Shown: positions 15,473 through 23,861, counted from the first letter of the stretch. The stretch: 29,514 nucleotides of DNA from UBA1443 sp964445745 (GCA_964445745.1 CAYULU010000022.1:1-29514), one strand, 5' to 3'. Made by a program: numbers and translations. Notes: generated by a model not told the origin, from the sequence alone.

Positions 15473-16474
15473 CTATTTTAGAAGGATCTCCGCGATCTGC
15501 ACCGCGTTCGTCGCCGCACCCTTGCGAATCTGATCTCCCGAAACAAACATCGCGAGACCATTCCGAACCGTCGAGTCCGCACGAATCCGTCCGACAAAAA
15601 TATCGTCCTGTCCCGTGGTTTCAAGGGGCATCGGAAAATAATTTTTCTCACGATCATCGACAATCTTGACCCCAGGAGCTTTTGCAAGCAGGCCCCGCGC
15701 CTCATCCGGCGTCACGGGTTTTTCAGTCTCAATAAAGAGCGCTTCGGAATGCGCCCGGAGCACCGGCACGCGGACACAGGTGGCCGTAACCTGAATCGAA
15801 TCATCGTGAAAAATCTTTTTCGTCTCTTTCACCATCTTGGTTTCTTCCTCACAGCATCCGTCAGGACCGATTTTCGAGTTATGGGAAAAAACATTAAACG
15901 CGATCGGATGAGGAAGAACCTGCGGGACCACCTTTTCCCCGGCAAGAAAATCGTGCGCCTGGGTCCGGAGTTCTTCCATGGCCTTCGCACCAGCGCCGCT
16001 TGCGGCCTGGTAAGTGGCGGCAATAATGCGTCTGATCTTCGCAACTTTGTGAATCGGAAAAATCGGGACCAGCATGATAATGGTAGAGCAATTCGGATTC
16101 GCGATGATCCCTTTGTGTTTGGCAATGTCTTCGGGATTAATCTCCGGCACCACAAGGGGGACCTCGGGATCCATGCGAAACGCGCTGGTATTATCTACCA
16201 CCACCGCGCCAGCCTTGACGGCGTGCGGCGCGAGAGCCCGGGAAATCGAACCTCCGGCGCTGGCAAGCACCAGGTCAATCCCTTTAAAAGAATCCGGCGT
16301 CGCCTCCTCGACCTTGTAAGTCTGCCCCATGAACTGAAGATCTTTACCCGCGGAGCGTCCCGAGGCCAGCATTTTGAGAGACGCAAACGGAAACTTCCGT
16401 TCTTCAAGAATATTCAAAAGCTCCTGCCCCACTGCGCCGGTCACCCCAAGGATTGCAATATTCGGCTTTCTCAC
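15473..16474 (-). CDS. asd: Aspartate-semialdehyde dehydrogenase, GTG start
   Basis: 333 residues. Reduces aspartyl phosphate to aspartate semialdehyde, feeding lysine/diaminopimelate, threonine and methionine. Seen: NADP loop ILGVTGAVGQELL, SAGGSISR, VVDNTSAFRM, catalytic C129 in ANPNCSTIIM, the QAASGAGAKAMEEL stretch, and the substrate-site region CVRVPVLRAHSEAL with the base His. The start is GTG (16472-16474) with AAGGAGAG seven bases upstream. It lies 111 bp after the leuB-like gene, with a large hairpin in the gap, and 61 bp before truA. Confidence 0.96.
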   Translation of the reverse strand: MRKPNIAILGVTGAVGQELLNILEERKFPFASLKMLASGRSAGKDLQFMGQTYKVEEATPDSFKGIDLVLASAGGSISRALAPHAVKAGAVVVDNTSAFRMDPEVPLVVPEINPEDIAKHKGIIANPNCSTIIMLVPIFPIHKVAKIRRIIAATYQAASGAGAKAMEELRTQAHDFLAGEKVVPQVLPHPIAFNVFSHNSKIGPDGCCEEETKMVKETKKIFHDDSIQVTATCVRVPVLRAHSEALFIETEKPVTPDEARGLLAKAPGVKIVDDREKNYFPMPLETTGQDDIFVGRIRADSTVRNGLAMFVSGDQIRKGAATNAVQIAEILLK

Positions 16475-16500
16475 GTTTCAACTCTCCTTTTTGTTATCAG

Positions 16501-16578
16501 GAGCGGTTTCATAAGTCCCTTTTGCATTTACCAACCCCTTGAGAAACAACAGGTTGAAAATACTTGTGAAACCGCCTC
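16501..16578. repeat. Large hairpin between the leuB-like gene and asd
   Basis: GAGCGGTTTCATAAGT (16501-16516) is inverted as ACTTGTGAAACCGCCTC (16562-16578) with one mismatch and one bulge; within the loop CAACC and GGTTG (16532-16556) can form an inner stem. The whole gap is thus one branched structure ending eight bases before the asd Shine-Dalgarno. No T-tract follows on the minus strand. Function unknown; a leader-type or REP-type element are both possible. Confidence 0.55.
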
Positions 16579-16585
16579 TAGGATT

Positions 16586-17665
16586 TTATGCCCGATTTTT
16601 GGGATCCAGTCCCTTGACCACCAAATCTCCGACTTCGGTCGTGGAATAACCCATTTTCCCGGCCGCGAGACTCTTGAGTTTCTTTGCAGTAACCCACTTG
16701 ACGGAATCCTCGATCGCGGTAGCAGCCGTTTCTTCGCCAAGATGCTCCAGCAACATTTGCCCTGCACAAATCGCCGCCAGCGGATTGATGACATTCTTGC
16801 CGGTGTATTTGGGTGCGGATCCGCCGATCGGTTCGAACATGGAAACCCCTTCAGGATTAATATTCCCGCCCGCGGCAATCCCCATCCCTCCCTGAATCAT
16901 CGCACCAAGATCCGTAATAATATCGCCAAACATATTGTCGGTCACGATCACGTCGAACCATTCCGGATTTTTGACCATCCACATGCACGTGGCATCCACG
17001 TGCGCGTAATCCCGTTTCACGTCCGGATAATCCTTGGCTCCGACTTCATGAAAAACCCGATCCCAAAGATCGAACGCGTACGTCAAAACGTTCGTCTTGC
17101 CGCAAAGCGTGAGCGTCTTTTTCTTGGAATTGCGTTTGCGTGTGTACTCAAACGCGTACCGCAAACATCTCTCGACGCCTTTCCGGGTGTTACGGCTCAC
17201 CTGAACCGCGACTTCGTCCGGGGTCCCTTTATTGATAAATTCACCTTCGCCCACATAAAGTCCCTCGTTATTTTCGCGCACCACCACAAAATCAATCTCT
17301 TCGGGGCCTTTGCCTTTCAGGGGACATTCCACTCCCGGAAAAAGTTTGATGGGGCGGAGATTAATATACTGCTCCAGCGCAAAACGAAGCTTCAGCAAAA
17401 GTCCTTTTTCGAGGATGCCGGGCTTGACGTCCGGATGTCCGACTGCGCCGAGGTAAATCGCCTGAAACCCGCGAAGTTCCTCGAGCACACTGTCGGGAAG
17501 GACTTCGCCGGTTCGCTTGTAACGCTCCCCGCCAAGATCATACTCCTGCCGATCCAGTTTAAACCCGAACTTTTCCGCGGCGGCCGACAAAACCTTATTG
17601 CCCTCGCGCACCACCTCGCCGCCTGTCCCGTCTCCGGGGAGCACTGCTATTTTGTATGTTTTCAT
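16586..17665 (-). CDS. leuB: 3-isopropylmalate dehydrogenase-like (beta-decarboxylating dehydrogenase)
   Basis: 359 residues, isocitrate/isopropylmalate dehydrogenase family. Seen: VLPGDGTGGEVVREG, LGAVGHPDV, LLLKLRFALEQYINLRPIKLF with both substrate-binding arginines, RENNEGLYVGEGE, the metal/catalytic region TDNMFGDIITDLGAMI, and the NAD-site EPIGGSAPKYTGKN. NLRP and LLxLR favour isopropylmalate (leucine synthesis), whereas RENNEGLYVGEGE is closer to the tartrate/homoisocitrate-type branch than to classical LeuB (REL.GG.YFG), so substrate is uncertain. AGGAGA precedes the ATG by eight bases. No leuA/C/D is in the window. It sits between glgA and asd, co-directional. Confidence 0.8.
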   Translation of the reverse strand: MKTYKIAVLPGDGTGGEVVREGNKVLSAAAEKFGFKLDRQEYDLGGERYKRTGEVLPDSVLEELRGFQAIYLGAVGHPDVKPGILEKGLLLKLRFALEQYINLRPIKLFPGVECPLKGKGPEEIDFVVVRENNEGLYVGEGEFINKGTPDEVAVQVSRNTRKGVERCLRYAFEYTRKRNSKKKTLTLCGKTNVLTYAFDLWDRVFHEVGAKDYPDVKRDYAHVDATCMWMVKNPEWFDVIVTDNMFGDIITDLGAMIQGGMGIAAGGNINPEGVSMFEPIGGSAPKYTGKNVINPLAAICAGQMLLEHLGEETAATAIEDSVKWVTAKKLKSLAAGKMGYSTTEVGDLVVKGLDPKNRA

Positions 17666-17771
17666 TTTTATGATCTCCTGTTGTAGGTGAACCTTTTAAG
17701 TAAAAACCACCTTCTCGATCATGACGGCCCACAGCTGAGCCAATTTCAGGGAAGGGACCTTCTTTGAGAAA
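17666..17771. other. Spacer between glgA and the leuB-like gene
   Basis: 106 bp. It contains the AGGAGA Shine-Dalgarno of the leuB-like gene at its left end; I see no promoter, strong palindrome or small frame. Confidence 0.4.
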
Positions 17772-19241
17772 TCAGACCTTTTCTACCTTGACCACCCGGC
17801 GATTCACCGTCTCGTAAAGCTGGATATATTGTTTCGCCGCCATCGGCCACGAAAAATCCATTTCCATCGCATTTTTGACAAGGGTTTTCCACAACTTCTC
17901 TTTTCTGAAAACCGCCGCGGCACGTTTCACCGCGTCCACCAGCGATTCAGTCGTATCCTTTTCAAAAAGAAAACCGTTCCCCGTACCGGTGGTCGGGTCG
18001 AAGGGCTGGATCGAATCTGCCAGACAACCGGTGGCGTGCGCCACGGGTATAGCGCCGTAACGAAACGCGATCAAATGCCCCAAACTGCTCGGCTCATGAT
18101 GGGAAGGGAAAAGCATCATGTCGCAACCGGCATAAAATCGCCGGGCCATTTTCAGGTCAAAAAGAATATGAGCACCGAGCCAAGTCTTGTTCCGTTTCGC
18201 AAGATCACGAAGGACCTGGTGATACAGCTCTTCGCCGGTCCCGAGCAAAACGATCTGCACATTCATACCCGCAAACATTTCAAACGCGGGGATCAAAATA
18301 TCCAGGCCCTTTTGGGTCGACAGATAGGACACCAGCCCGATCAGCGGAATTGCTTCATCAACCGCAAACCCGTGCTCCGTCTGGATCGCCGTTTTATTGG
18401 CCTTCCTTTTGGAGAGGTTCGCCCCACTGTAACAGGAGACAATGTCCCGGTCCCTGGACGGGTCCCATGCGTCGACGTCCAGTCCGTTTAAAATCCCGGT
18501 GACCGTGTCCTTTCTGGCCGCAAGCACCCCCTCCATGCCGGAGCCGAATTCTTTCGTTTGAACTTCCCGGCTGTAATGTTCCGACACCGTCACGACTTCA
18601 TCGGAAAAAACAAGCCCTCCTTTGAGAAAACTGAATTTGCTGTAAAACTCAAGAAGATCCGATTTGTAATATTCCCAACCCAGTCCGGTCGAAGGAAAAG
18701 AGTCCGGCGGGAAATTCCCCTGAAATCCGAAATCGTGAACCGTCAAAATGCTTTTGACCTTGCGAAAGGGTGCGTACTTCGTTTCAACCGCCTTGAGATA
18801 CACCGGAATCAATCCCGTCTGCCAATCGTGGCAGTGAATCACCTCTGGCCGCAGTTTGAGATACTCGATCGCTTTCAGCGTTGCCCGCTGGAAATAAGTG
18901 AACCGCCTGTCGTTGTCCTGGTAATCCCCGACCGGAGTTCCGTAGAGCTCGTCGCGCTGAAAATAGTCGGGATGCTCGATAAAGTAAATTTTAATACCGT
19001 TATCGAGTTTTTTGGAAAAGACCCGGGTGGCCTCGAGGGTGTTCCCGATGATCACTTCGAAATAGTTGATCTCAATCTCAAGCCCCCACTTCTGGATATC
19101 GATACACCGATACCGGGGCATGAAAACAGTGACCTCGTGTCCCTCGCCACAAACGGCGGAGGCCAATGCGGAGACGGTCTCACCCAATCCCCCCGTCTGG
19201 GCAAACGGGGACATTTCAGAGGTCACGAAGAGAATTTTCAC
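17772..19241 (-). CDS. glgA: Glycogen synthase (ADP-glucose type, GT5)
   Basis: 489 residues, typical GlgA. Transfers glucose from ADP-glucose to alpha-1,4-glucan in the cytoplasm. N-terminal domain ILFVTSEMSPFAQTGGLGE, HCHDWQTGLIPVYLK, TVHDFGFQGNFP, NGLDVDAWDPSRD; C-terminal domain LIGLVSYLSTQKGLD and the E-x7-E region HHEPSSLGHLIAFRYG. Two substitutions are notable: Q15 replaces the ADP-glucose-contacting lysine of the KTGGL loop of the E. coli enzyme, and the second TGGL is TGCL. Start is GTG (19239-19241) without a clear Shine-Dalgarno, 32 bp after the CBM48 gene, so translation may depend on the upstream gene. No glgB/glgC is nearby. Confidence 0.93.
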   Translation of the reverse strand: MKILFVTSEMSPFAQTGGLGETVSALASAVCGEGHEVTVFMPRYRCIDIQKWGLEIEINYFEVIIGNTLEATRVFSKKLDNGIKIYFIEHPDYFQRDELYGTPVGDYQDNDRRFTYFQRATLKAIEYLKLRPEVIHCHDWQTGLIPVYLKAVETKYAPFRKVKSILTVHDFGFQGNFPPDSFPSTGLGWEYYKSDLLEFYSKFSFLKGGLVFSDEVVTVSEHYSREVQTKEFGSGMEGVLAARKDTVTGILNGLDVDAWDPSRDRDIVSCYSGANLSKRKANKTAIQTEHGFAVDEAIPLIGLVSYLSTQKGLDILIPAFEMFAGMNVQIVLLGTGEELYHQVLRDLAKRNKTWLGAHILFDLKMARRFYAGCDMMLFPSHHEPSSLGHLIAFRYGAIPVAHATGCLADSIQPFDPTTGTGNGFLFEKDTTESLVDAVKRAAAVFRKEKLWKTLVKNAMEMDFSWPMAAKQYIQLYETVNRRVVKVEKV

Positions 19242-19273
19242 AAAAGCGGTCTAGCTGGCAGTCTTGAGGACGC

Positions 19274-19576
19274 TTAGCGAACTTCGATCACGCAGTTCCA
19301 GCTACCGAAGGCATTCGGAATGCACTCGACCGGTTCCTGGGCATTTTGCCAATTCCCGTCCACCAGGTAGCGATATTCGTGACGTCCCGCACGAAGGGCA
19401 ACGGAAGTTTTCCAGTGACCGTTAGCATCTTTTTTCATAGGCGTTTTTTCCGCCTTCCAGTCATTGAAATTACCACCCACGCAAACGGTCTTTGCCTGGG
19501 GAGCAAAAAACTTGAATTCAATCACTTTTTCTGAAGTCTTTTTCGTTTGAGTCGTTTTCTTGATTGCTCGGGCCAT
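19274..19576 (-). CDS. Small stand-alone glycogen-binding (CBM48/AMPK-beta-like) protein
   Basis: 100 residues. A basic flexible N-terminus (ARAIKKTTQTKKTSEK) is followed by one CBM48/E-set domain: EFKFFAPQAKTVCVGGNFNDW, HWKTSVALRAGRHEYRYLV, DGNWQNAQEP, ending in WNCVIEVR. The aromatic residues of FNDW and DGNW correspond to the glucan-stacking tryptophans of AMPK-beta type modules. It has no catalytic domain. Being the first gene of a glgA operon, with its own promoter (19658-19686) and AAGGAG Shine-Dalgarno, it probably binds glycogen or tethers/regulates GlgA; that role is inference. Confidence 0.85.
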   Translation of the reverse strand: MARAIKKTTQTKKTSEKVIEFKFFAPQAKTVCVGGNFNDWKAEKTPMKKDANGHWKTSVALRAGRHEYRYLVDGNWQNAQEPVECIPNAFGSWNCVIEVR

Positions 19577-19657
19577 GAGAGAACTCCTTCCTTTTTTTTA
19601 TGTAGGGAGATTGGTTAAACCGGGTTCTGAAAAACTAGCAGTACCGGAAGTGCGAGG

Positions 19658-19686
19658 AGTATATATCAGAAAAAACCGCTTGCCAA
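19658..19686 (-). promoter_or_regulatory. Promoter of the CBM48-glgA operon
   Basis: On the minus strand TTGGCA (19681-19686) and TATACT (19658-19663) are separated by exactly 17 bp, with a TGATA stretch that could act as an extended -10. Predicted start near 19651 gives a leader of about 75 nt containing an A-rich tract and the AAGGAG of the CBM48 gene. Its -35 box shares five bases with the -35 of the divergent rpmB promoter. Confidence 0.75.
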
Positions 19687-19707
19687 GTGACAACTGCTCA
19701 ATATAAT
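19680..19707 (+). promoter_or_regulatory. Promoter of rpmB, predicting a leaderless mRNA
   Basis: TTGCCA (19680-19685, 5 of 6 to consensus) and TATAAT (19702-19707, perfect) with a 16-bp spacer. Transcription should start about 19712-19716, only 1-5 bases before the rpmB ATG at 19717. There is no Shine-Dalgarno. An upstream in-frame GTG (19687) lies between the -35 and -10 boxes and so cannot be on this transcript. Confidence 0.75.
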
Positions 19708-19716
19708 ACCGCCTCT

Positions 19717-19980
19717 ATGAAAATCTGCGTAATCTGTAACAAAAAACCTATTATTGGAAATTCTATCGCCCGCCGCGGTCTTCCGAAAAAGACCGGGGGA
19801 ATCGGTTTAAAAACCACCGGCATCACACGCCGTCGGTTCATGCCGAACCTTCAGAAGGTCAAGATCCAGTTCCCGAATGGGACGGTACGGCGGGTCAATG
19901 TCTGCGCAAGCTGTCTTCAGTCCGGCAAAGTCACCAAAGCGCCGGTCCGAAAAAAAACGGAAACTCAAGCCGCCGGTTAA
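19717..19980 (+). CDS. rpmB: 50S ribosomal protein L28, zinc-ribbon (C+) form
   Basis: 87 residues from ATG 19717-19719. The start gives the canonical L28 beginning MKICVICNKKP; an upstream GTG (19687) would add ten unconserved residues and falls inside the promoter. Seen: GLPKKTGGIGLKTTGITRRRFMPN split across the core, QFPNGTVRRVNVCASC. Two CxxC pairs (C4/C7 and C63/C66) mark the zinc-binding C+ form; zinc-free C- paralogues replace it under zinc limitation in some bacteria. It is the only plus-strand gene here. Its stop overlaps the recJ stop (19977-19980), convergent, with no terminator between, so the two transcripts probably overlap antisense. Confidence 0.95.
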   Translation: MKICVICNKKPIIGNSIARRGLPKKTGGIGLKTTGITRRRFMPNLQKVKIQFPNGTVRRVNVCASCLQSGKVTKAPVRKKTETQAAG

Positions 19981-21611
19981 TCCCGGTCTGACGATTCCTT
20001 CATTTCTTTCGCATCCAGGCTCAGTGTCTCTATTCCGTCCCAAACCCTGGTTCTGACCGAATACGCCAGGTCGTATTTCGTTTCCGGGCGCCCGGCCGCC
20101 AGGCGGTACATTATCTTCTCGTTAATCCGAGCCGGATAATTCACCCCTTCTCCCGAAACCACCACTTCATAAGTTTCTCCGTAAACTTTGCGCGGACTCG
20201 ACCTGACCCGAAGCCGCCTCGTAAGAAATACGGGCCGCGGGTTCCCCACCCCGAACGGTTCCATCAGCCCCAGTTCCTGGATAAACACAGAGGTCAAATC
20301 CTTCCATCCAATTTCGAGATCGATCGACACCGCTCTGGCCATGATCGCCGGATCGAGATTGGCAAGAGCATATTCATTGATGGATTCCCTGAACCTATTG
20401 ATATTTTTTTCTAAAATGGAAAGCCCCGCCGCCTGCTCGTGCCCGCCAAATTCTTCCAGCTGTCCCGCGCAAGATTGCATCGCATTAAAAAGATGAAACC
20501 CTTTAATCGACCGTCCGGACCCCTTTCCCGCGCCGCCCTCCACCGAAATGACAATCGCGGGACGCTCATACTTTTCGACAAGCCTCGAGGCCACAATCCC
20601 GATCACTCCCTGATGCCATTCCCGCCCGTCCACGACAATGACCCTTTCTTTGTTAAAATTGACCGTCCGCTCCACTTTCGCGATCGCTTCCCGGGTCATC
20701 TCCCTTTCCTGCCGCTGACGCGCCTTGTTTTCTTCATTCAGAATATTGGCAAGACTGGCGGCCTCCCGTTTCGACGGGGTGAGCAAAAGACGGAGCGCCG
20801 TATCCGGGGAGCTCATCCGCCCCGCCGCATTAATCCTGGGCCCCAGGACAAACCCGACGTGTCCCGTATCAATCTTGAGACTTTTGAGTTTTGCAATTTC
20901 GGCGAGACACTGAACCCCGATGTTTTTCCGCTCGCCAAGCGCCTGAAGCCCGAATTTTACCAACGTGCGGTTTTCCCCGCGAAGCGGCGCAATATCGCTG
21001 ATCGTTGATATCGCCACGAGGTCCAGCCATTCTGCGGCCGATTTTCCAATCATGCTTTGCGCCAATTTGAAAACGAGCCCCGCCGCGGAAAGATCCTTGA
21101 ATGGGTAAGGACAATCTTCCTGCAAGGGATTCAAGATGAAACCTGTATCGGGAAGGCCGTCTGCCGGCAGACGGTGATGATCAATCACAATAACCTCGAG
21201 ACCGAGACTCCGGGCAAGCCGGATCTCTTCCCTGGCCGTGATCCCGCAGTCAATCGTGATAAGCAGTCTCGCACCTTCCTGATGCGCCTTCCGGATCGCT
21301 TCCCCGCTGACGCCGTAGCCGTCACGCTCACGCTCCGGGAGGAACGTGATAAAATCACCGCCAAGTTTTTCAAGCATCTTCACCATCACCGCAACGCCCG
21401 TAATACCATCGGCGTCATAATCCCCGTGAATCAGGATTTTTTCCTTGTCCCGGATCGCCGCTTCAAGACGCGCCTTAACCTCCCGCATGTTTTTCATAAG
21501 AAAAGGGTCGTGGAGACGCGAGAGGTCGGGATTTAAAAAAGATTCAATGGCCTGCGGGTCCGTAAGACCGCGCTTTTCGAGGAGTTTTTGAAAGGCTGGA
21601 GAATAGGGCAT
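19977..21611 (-). CDS. recJ: Single-stranded-DNA-specific 5'-3' exonuclease RecJ
   Basis: 544 residues, family length. DHH phosphoesterase domain with Mn ligands: IHGDYDADGITG (D64, D66, D68), ITIDCGIT (D121), VIDHHRLPADGLP (D144-H145-H146); DHHA1 domain with GIVASRLVEKYERPAIVIS and GGHEQAAGLSI; C-terminal OB-fold. It degrades 5' ssDNA in RecF-pathway recombination and mismatch/base-excision repair. Only a weak AGG lies before the ATG. Upstream, the secDF-recJ gap is filled by a palindrome (21625-21680); downstream it is convergent with rpmB with a four-base overlap. Confidence 0.96.
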   Translation of the reverse strand: MPYSPAFQKLLEKRGLTDPQAIESFLNPDLSRLHDPFLMKNMREVKARLEAAIRDKEKILIHGDYDADGITGVAVMVKMLEKLGGDFITFLPERERDGYGVSGEAIRKAHQEGARLLITIDCGITAREEIRLARSLGLEVIVIDHHRLPADGLPDTGFILNPLQEDCPYPFKDLSAAGLVFKLAQSMIGKSAAEWLDLVAISTISDIAPLRGENRTLVKFGLQALGERKNIGVQCLAEIAKLKSLKIDTGHVGFVLGPRINAAGRMSSPDTALRLLLTPSKREAASLANILNEENKARQRQEREMTREAIAKVERTVNFNKERVIVVDGREWHQGVIGIVASRLVEKYERPAIVISVEGGAGKGSGRSIKGFHLFNAMQSCAGQLEEFGGHEQAAGLSILEKNINRFRESINEYALANLDPAIMARAVSIDLEIGWKDLTSVFIQELGLMEPFGVGNPRPVFLTRRLRVRSSPRKVYGETYEVVVSGEGVNYPARINEKIMYRLAAGRPETKYDLAYSVRTRVWDGIETLSLDAKEMKESSDRD

Positions 21612-21624
21612 AGCCTGCGAGATA

Positions 21625-21680
21625 GGGGATAGGGTTCAGGAATTAGAAATTCTATACGTTATTCCCTGGACCCTATCCCC
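21625..21680. repeat. Long palindrome between secDF and recJ
   Basis: GGGGATAGGGTTCAGGAAT (21625-21643) pairs with ATTCCCTGGACCCTATCCCC (21661-21680), all but one mismatch and one bulge; the 17-nt loop contains TAGAAATTCTA, itself a palindrome. No T-tract follows on either strand. A shorter relative occurs at 28749-28776 and a fragment at 28122-28141. Confidence 0.7.
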
Positions 21681-21686
21681 GATTTT

Positions 21687-23861
21687 CTATTTGTGGGCTT
21701 TCCAGTCCACCACAAGCGATGTCGCGACAAAAATCGTCGAGTAGATACCGACACCGAACCCGATCAGCATCGCAAACGCGAAATCATTGATTCCGGCCCC
21801 CCCGAAAAGGAACAACGCAAGGGTCACAAGGATCGTCGTGAAACTCGTGAGAAATGTCCGGCTCAACGTTTGGTTGATGCTCAGGGTCACGATTTCCGAA
21901 AACGGTGTCTTCCGCATGAGCTTCATGTTGTCGCGGACCCGGTCAAAAGTTACGATCGTGTCATTGACGGAAAACCCCATAATGGTCAACAACGCCGCAA
22001 TCGTCGGAAGATTGATCTCGCGCCCTGAAAGCGCATAGATTCCAAACGTAAAAATTGTGTCATGGAAAAGAGCGGCTACAGCCGCCAGCGCAAATTTCCA
22101 TTCAAATCTCCACGCCAGATAGATCAGAATTCCGACCGCAGACCAGAGGACGGCCCAGAGGGCTTTTTCGGTCAAGTCCTTACTCACGGAAGGCCCAATC
22201 TGGTCGACCCGCAAGATCTCACAGCCCTTTTCTCCGGTCACAGACCGGATTGCTTTTTCGACCCTGGAGGTTTCGTTCCCTGACATTTTCACGATCACCT
22301 GATTTTCCTTGGCCTCACCGTAACGTTGTATCGTCAAACCTTTCAGTCCCTCTTTTTCAAGGGCGGTCCGCAAGGAGCCCATATCCACCGCATTTTCAAA
22401 ACCAAGCTGAACCAGCGTCCCACCGGTGAATTCAACTCCGTAGTTCTCGGCTCCTCGCATCGTGAATGCCGCAATTCCAATTCCAACCGTAATGATGGAA
22501 AAACCGTAAGCCAGGAGGCGTCCTTTCAAAAACTGGATATTGGTTTTTTTGAAAAGCTGATTCATGTGAAGATTTACGTTCGGATTGTTTTTGGCCATAT
22601 GATCGAAAATGACCCGGGTCACAACAATGGCCGAAAACATGCTCGCAAGAATACCAACGGAGAGGGTGACGGCAAATCCCTGGACAGGTCCCGTCCCAAA
22701 AATGAACAAAAGAGCCGAGGTAATCAGCGTCGTTAAGTTGGAGTCAAGAATCGCCGAAAAGGCCTTGTGGTAGCCTGCTGACATGGCCGCCCGGGAACCT
22801 TTCCCCGCCATGACTTCCTCGCGCATTCTTTCTGAAATCAGCACGTTTGCGTCCACCGCCATCCCCACCGACAAAATGAAACCGGCAATACCGGGGAGGG
22901 TCAGAGTCGCCCCGAGTGCCGCGAGAGAACCGACCATAAAAATAATGTAAAAAACAAGTCCGATGGCGGCCACCACACCCGGCAGAAGATAATAAACCGG
23001 CATAAAAAGAAAGACAAAGATCACGCCGAAAATGGCCGCTTTCACACTCTTTTCGATGGAATCCTTGCCAAGTCCCGGACCGACGGTCCTTTCTTCAATG
23101 ACGGACACCGGAGCCGGAAGGGCACCCGCACGAAGTACAAGCGCGAGGTCGCTGGCTTCAGCGGCCTTGAAATTCCCGGTAATCTGGGCGCGACCATTCG
23201 GAATCCGGTCACGAATCACCGGGGCCGAATGAACCGTCCCGTCCAGAACAATCGCAAGACGCTTGCCAATATTCTGGAACGTCGCCCGGTCAAAAATCTT
23301 GGCGCCTTCATCGTCAAAACTTAGCTGGACCATTGCACCGCCGTAATTATCAAAACCCACGGAAGCCGTCGTCAAATGAGATCCCGTCAAAAGGGCCTCC
23401 TTGGAAACCAGCAACATATCATCGCCCATTTCCGATTTGACTTTCTTGTACTCATATCCTTCCGGAACTTGTCCCTCCGAAGCCTTCTTGATCAGATCCA
23501 CATCTTCCGAAACGAGACGGAACTCAAGAAAAGCCGTCTTTCCGACAATATCCCTGGCCCGATCACGGTCGGTCATACCGGGCAACTTCACCACCACTTG
23601 CGAACTTCCCTGCTTGGAAATATCGGGTTCTTTGACACCAAAGGAGTCAATCCGGTTACGGACGATCTCCACCACGCGGTCCGCCACGTCCTTTTTCGCA
23701 TCGTCGGGGACTTTATCCATGTCCACCTGTAAGAGAAGCTGCATCCCGCCCTGGAGATCAAGACCGAGATTAATCTTCTCCTGGAGAGGATAGGCCTTCC
23801 AGAGACAAAATGCCGTGGCCGCCACAATCAAAAGTACTTTCCACTTGTAATATTTATCCAT
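21687..23861 (-). CDS. secDF: Fused protein-export subunit SecDF
   Basis: 724 residues combining SecD and SecF in one chain. SecD half: first membrane segment LLIVAATAFCLWKAYP, then LGLDLQGGMQLLL, the periplasmic P1 region with VKLPGMTDRDRA, and the membrane block GMAVDANVLISERMREE. SecF half starts near residue 440: FTMRGAENYGVEFTGGTLVQL, and GFSVNDTIVTFDRVRDNM. About 12 membrane segments are expected. It uses the proton-motive force to pull exported proteins from the SecYEG channel. AAAGG precedes the ATG. The fused form occurs in many lineages. It is separated from yajC by a broken four-helix-bundle gene. Confidence 0.96.
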   Translation of the reverse strand: MDKYYKWKVLLIVAATAFCLWKAYPLQEKINLGLDLQGGMQLLLQVDMDKVPDDAKKDVADRVVEIVRNRIDSFGVKEPDISKQGSSQVVVKLPGMTDRDRARDIVGKTAFLEFRLVSEDVDLIKKASEGQVPEGYEYKKVKSEMGDDMLLVSKEALLTGSHLTTASVGFDNYGGAMVQLSFDDEGAKIFDRATFQNIGKRLAIVLDGTVHSAPVIRDRIPNGRAQITGNFKAAEASDLALVLRAGALPAPVSVIEERTVGPGLGKDSIEKSVKAAIFGVIFVFLFMPVYYLLPGVVAAIGLVFYIIFMVGSLAALGATLTLPGIAGFILSVGMAVDANVLISERMREEVMAGKGSRAAMSAGYHKAFSAILDSNLTTLITSALLFIFGTGPVQGFAVTLSVGILASMFSAIVVTRVIFDHMAKNNPNVNLHMNQLFKKTNIQFLKGRLLAYGFSIITVGIGIAAFTMRGAENYGVEFTGGTLVQLGFENAVDMGSLRTALEKEGLKGLTIQRYGEAKENQVIVKMSGNETSRVEKAIRSVTGEKGCEILRVDQIGPSVSKDLTEKALWAVLWSAVGILIYLAWRFEWKFALAAVAALFHDTIFTFGIYALSGREINLPTIAALLTIMGFSVNDTIVTFDRVRDNMKLMRKTPFSEIVTLSINQTLSRTFLTSFTTILVTLALFLFGGAGINDFAFAMLIGFGVGIYSTIFVATSLVVDWKAHK

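Noticed and set aside
16586..17665. Isocitrate dehydrogenase as the identity of the leuB-like gene
   Set aside because: The LLxLR...NLRP arrangement and the 359-residue length fit isopropylmalate-type enzymes better, although the RENNEGLY variant keeps the substrate uncertain.
15749..17686. 645-codon open frame on the plus strand
   Set aside because: It lies antisense to asd and the leuB-like gene, both full-length and motif-complete. Its translation is rich in Arg/His/Phe with no recognisable domain, as expected for a shadow frame of GC-rich codons.
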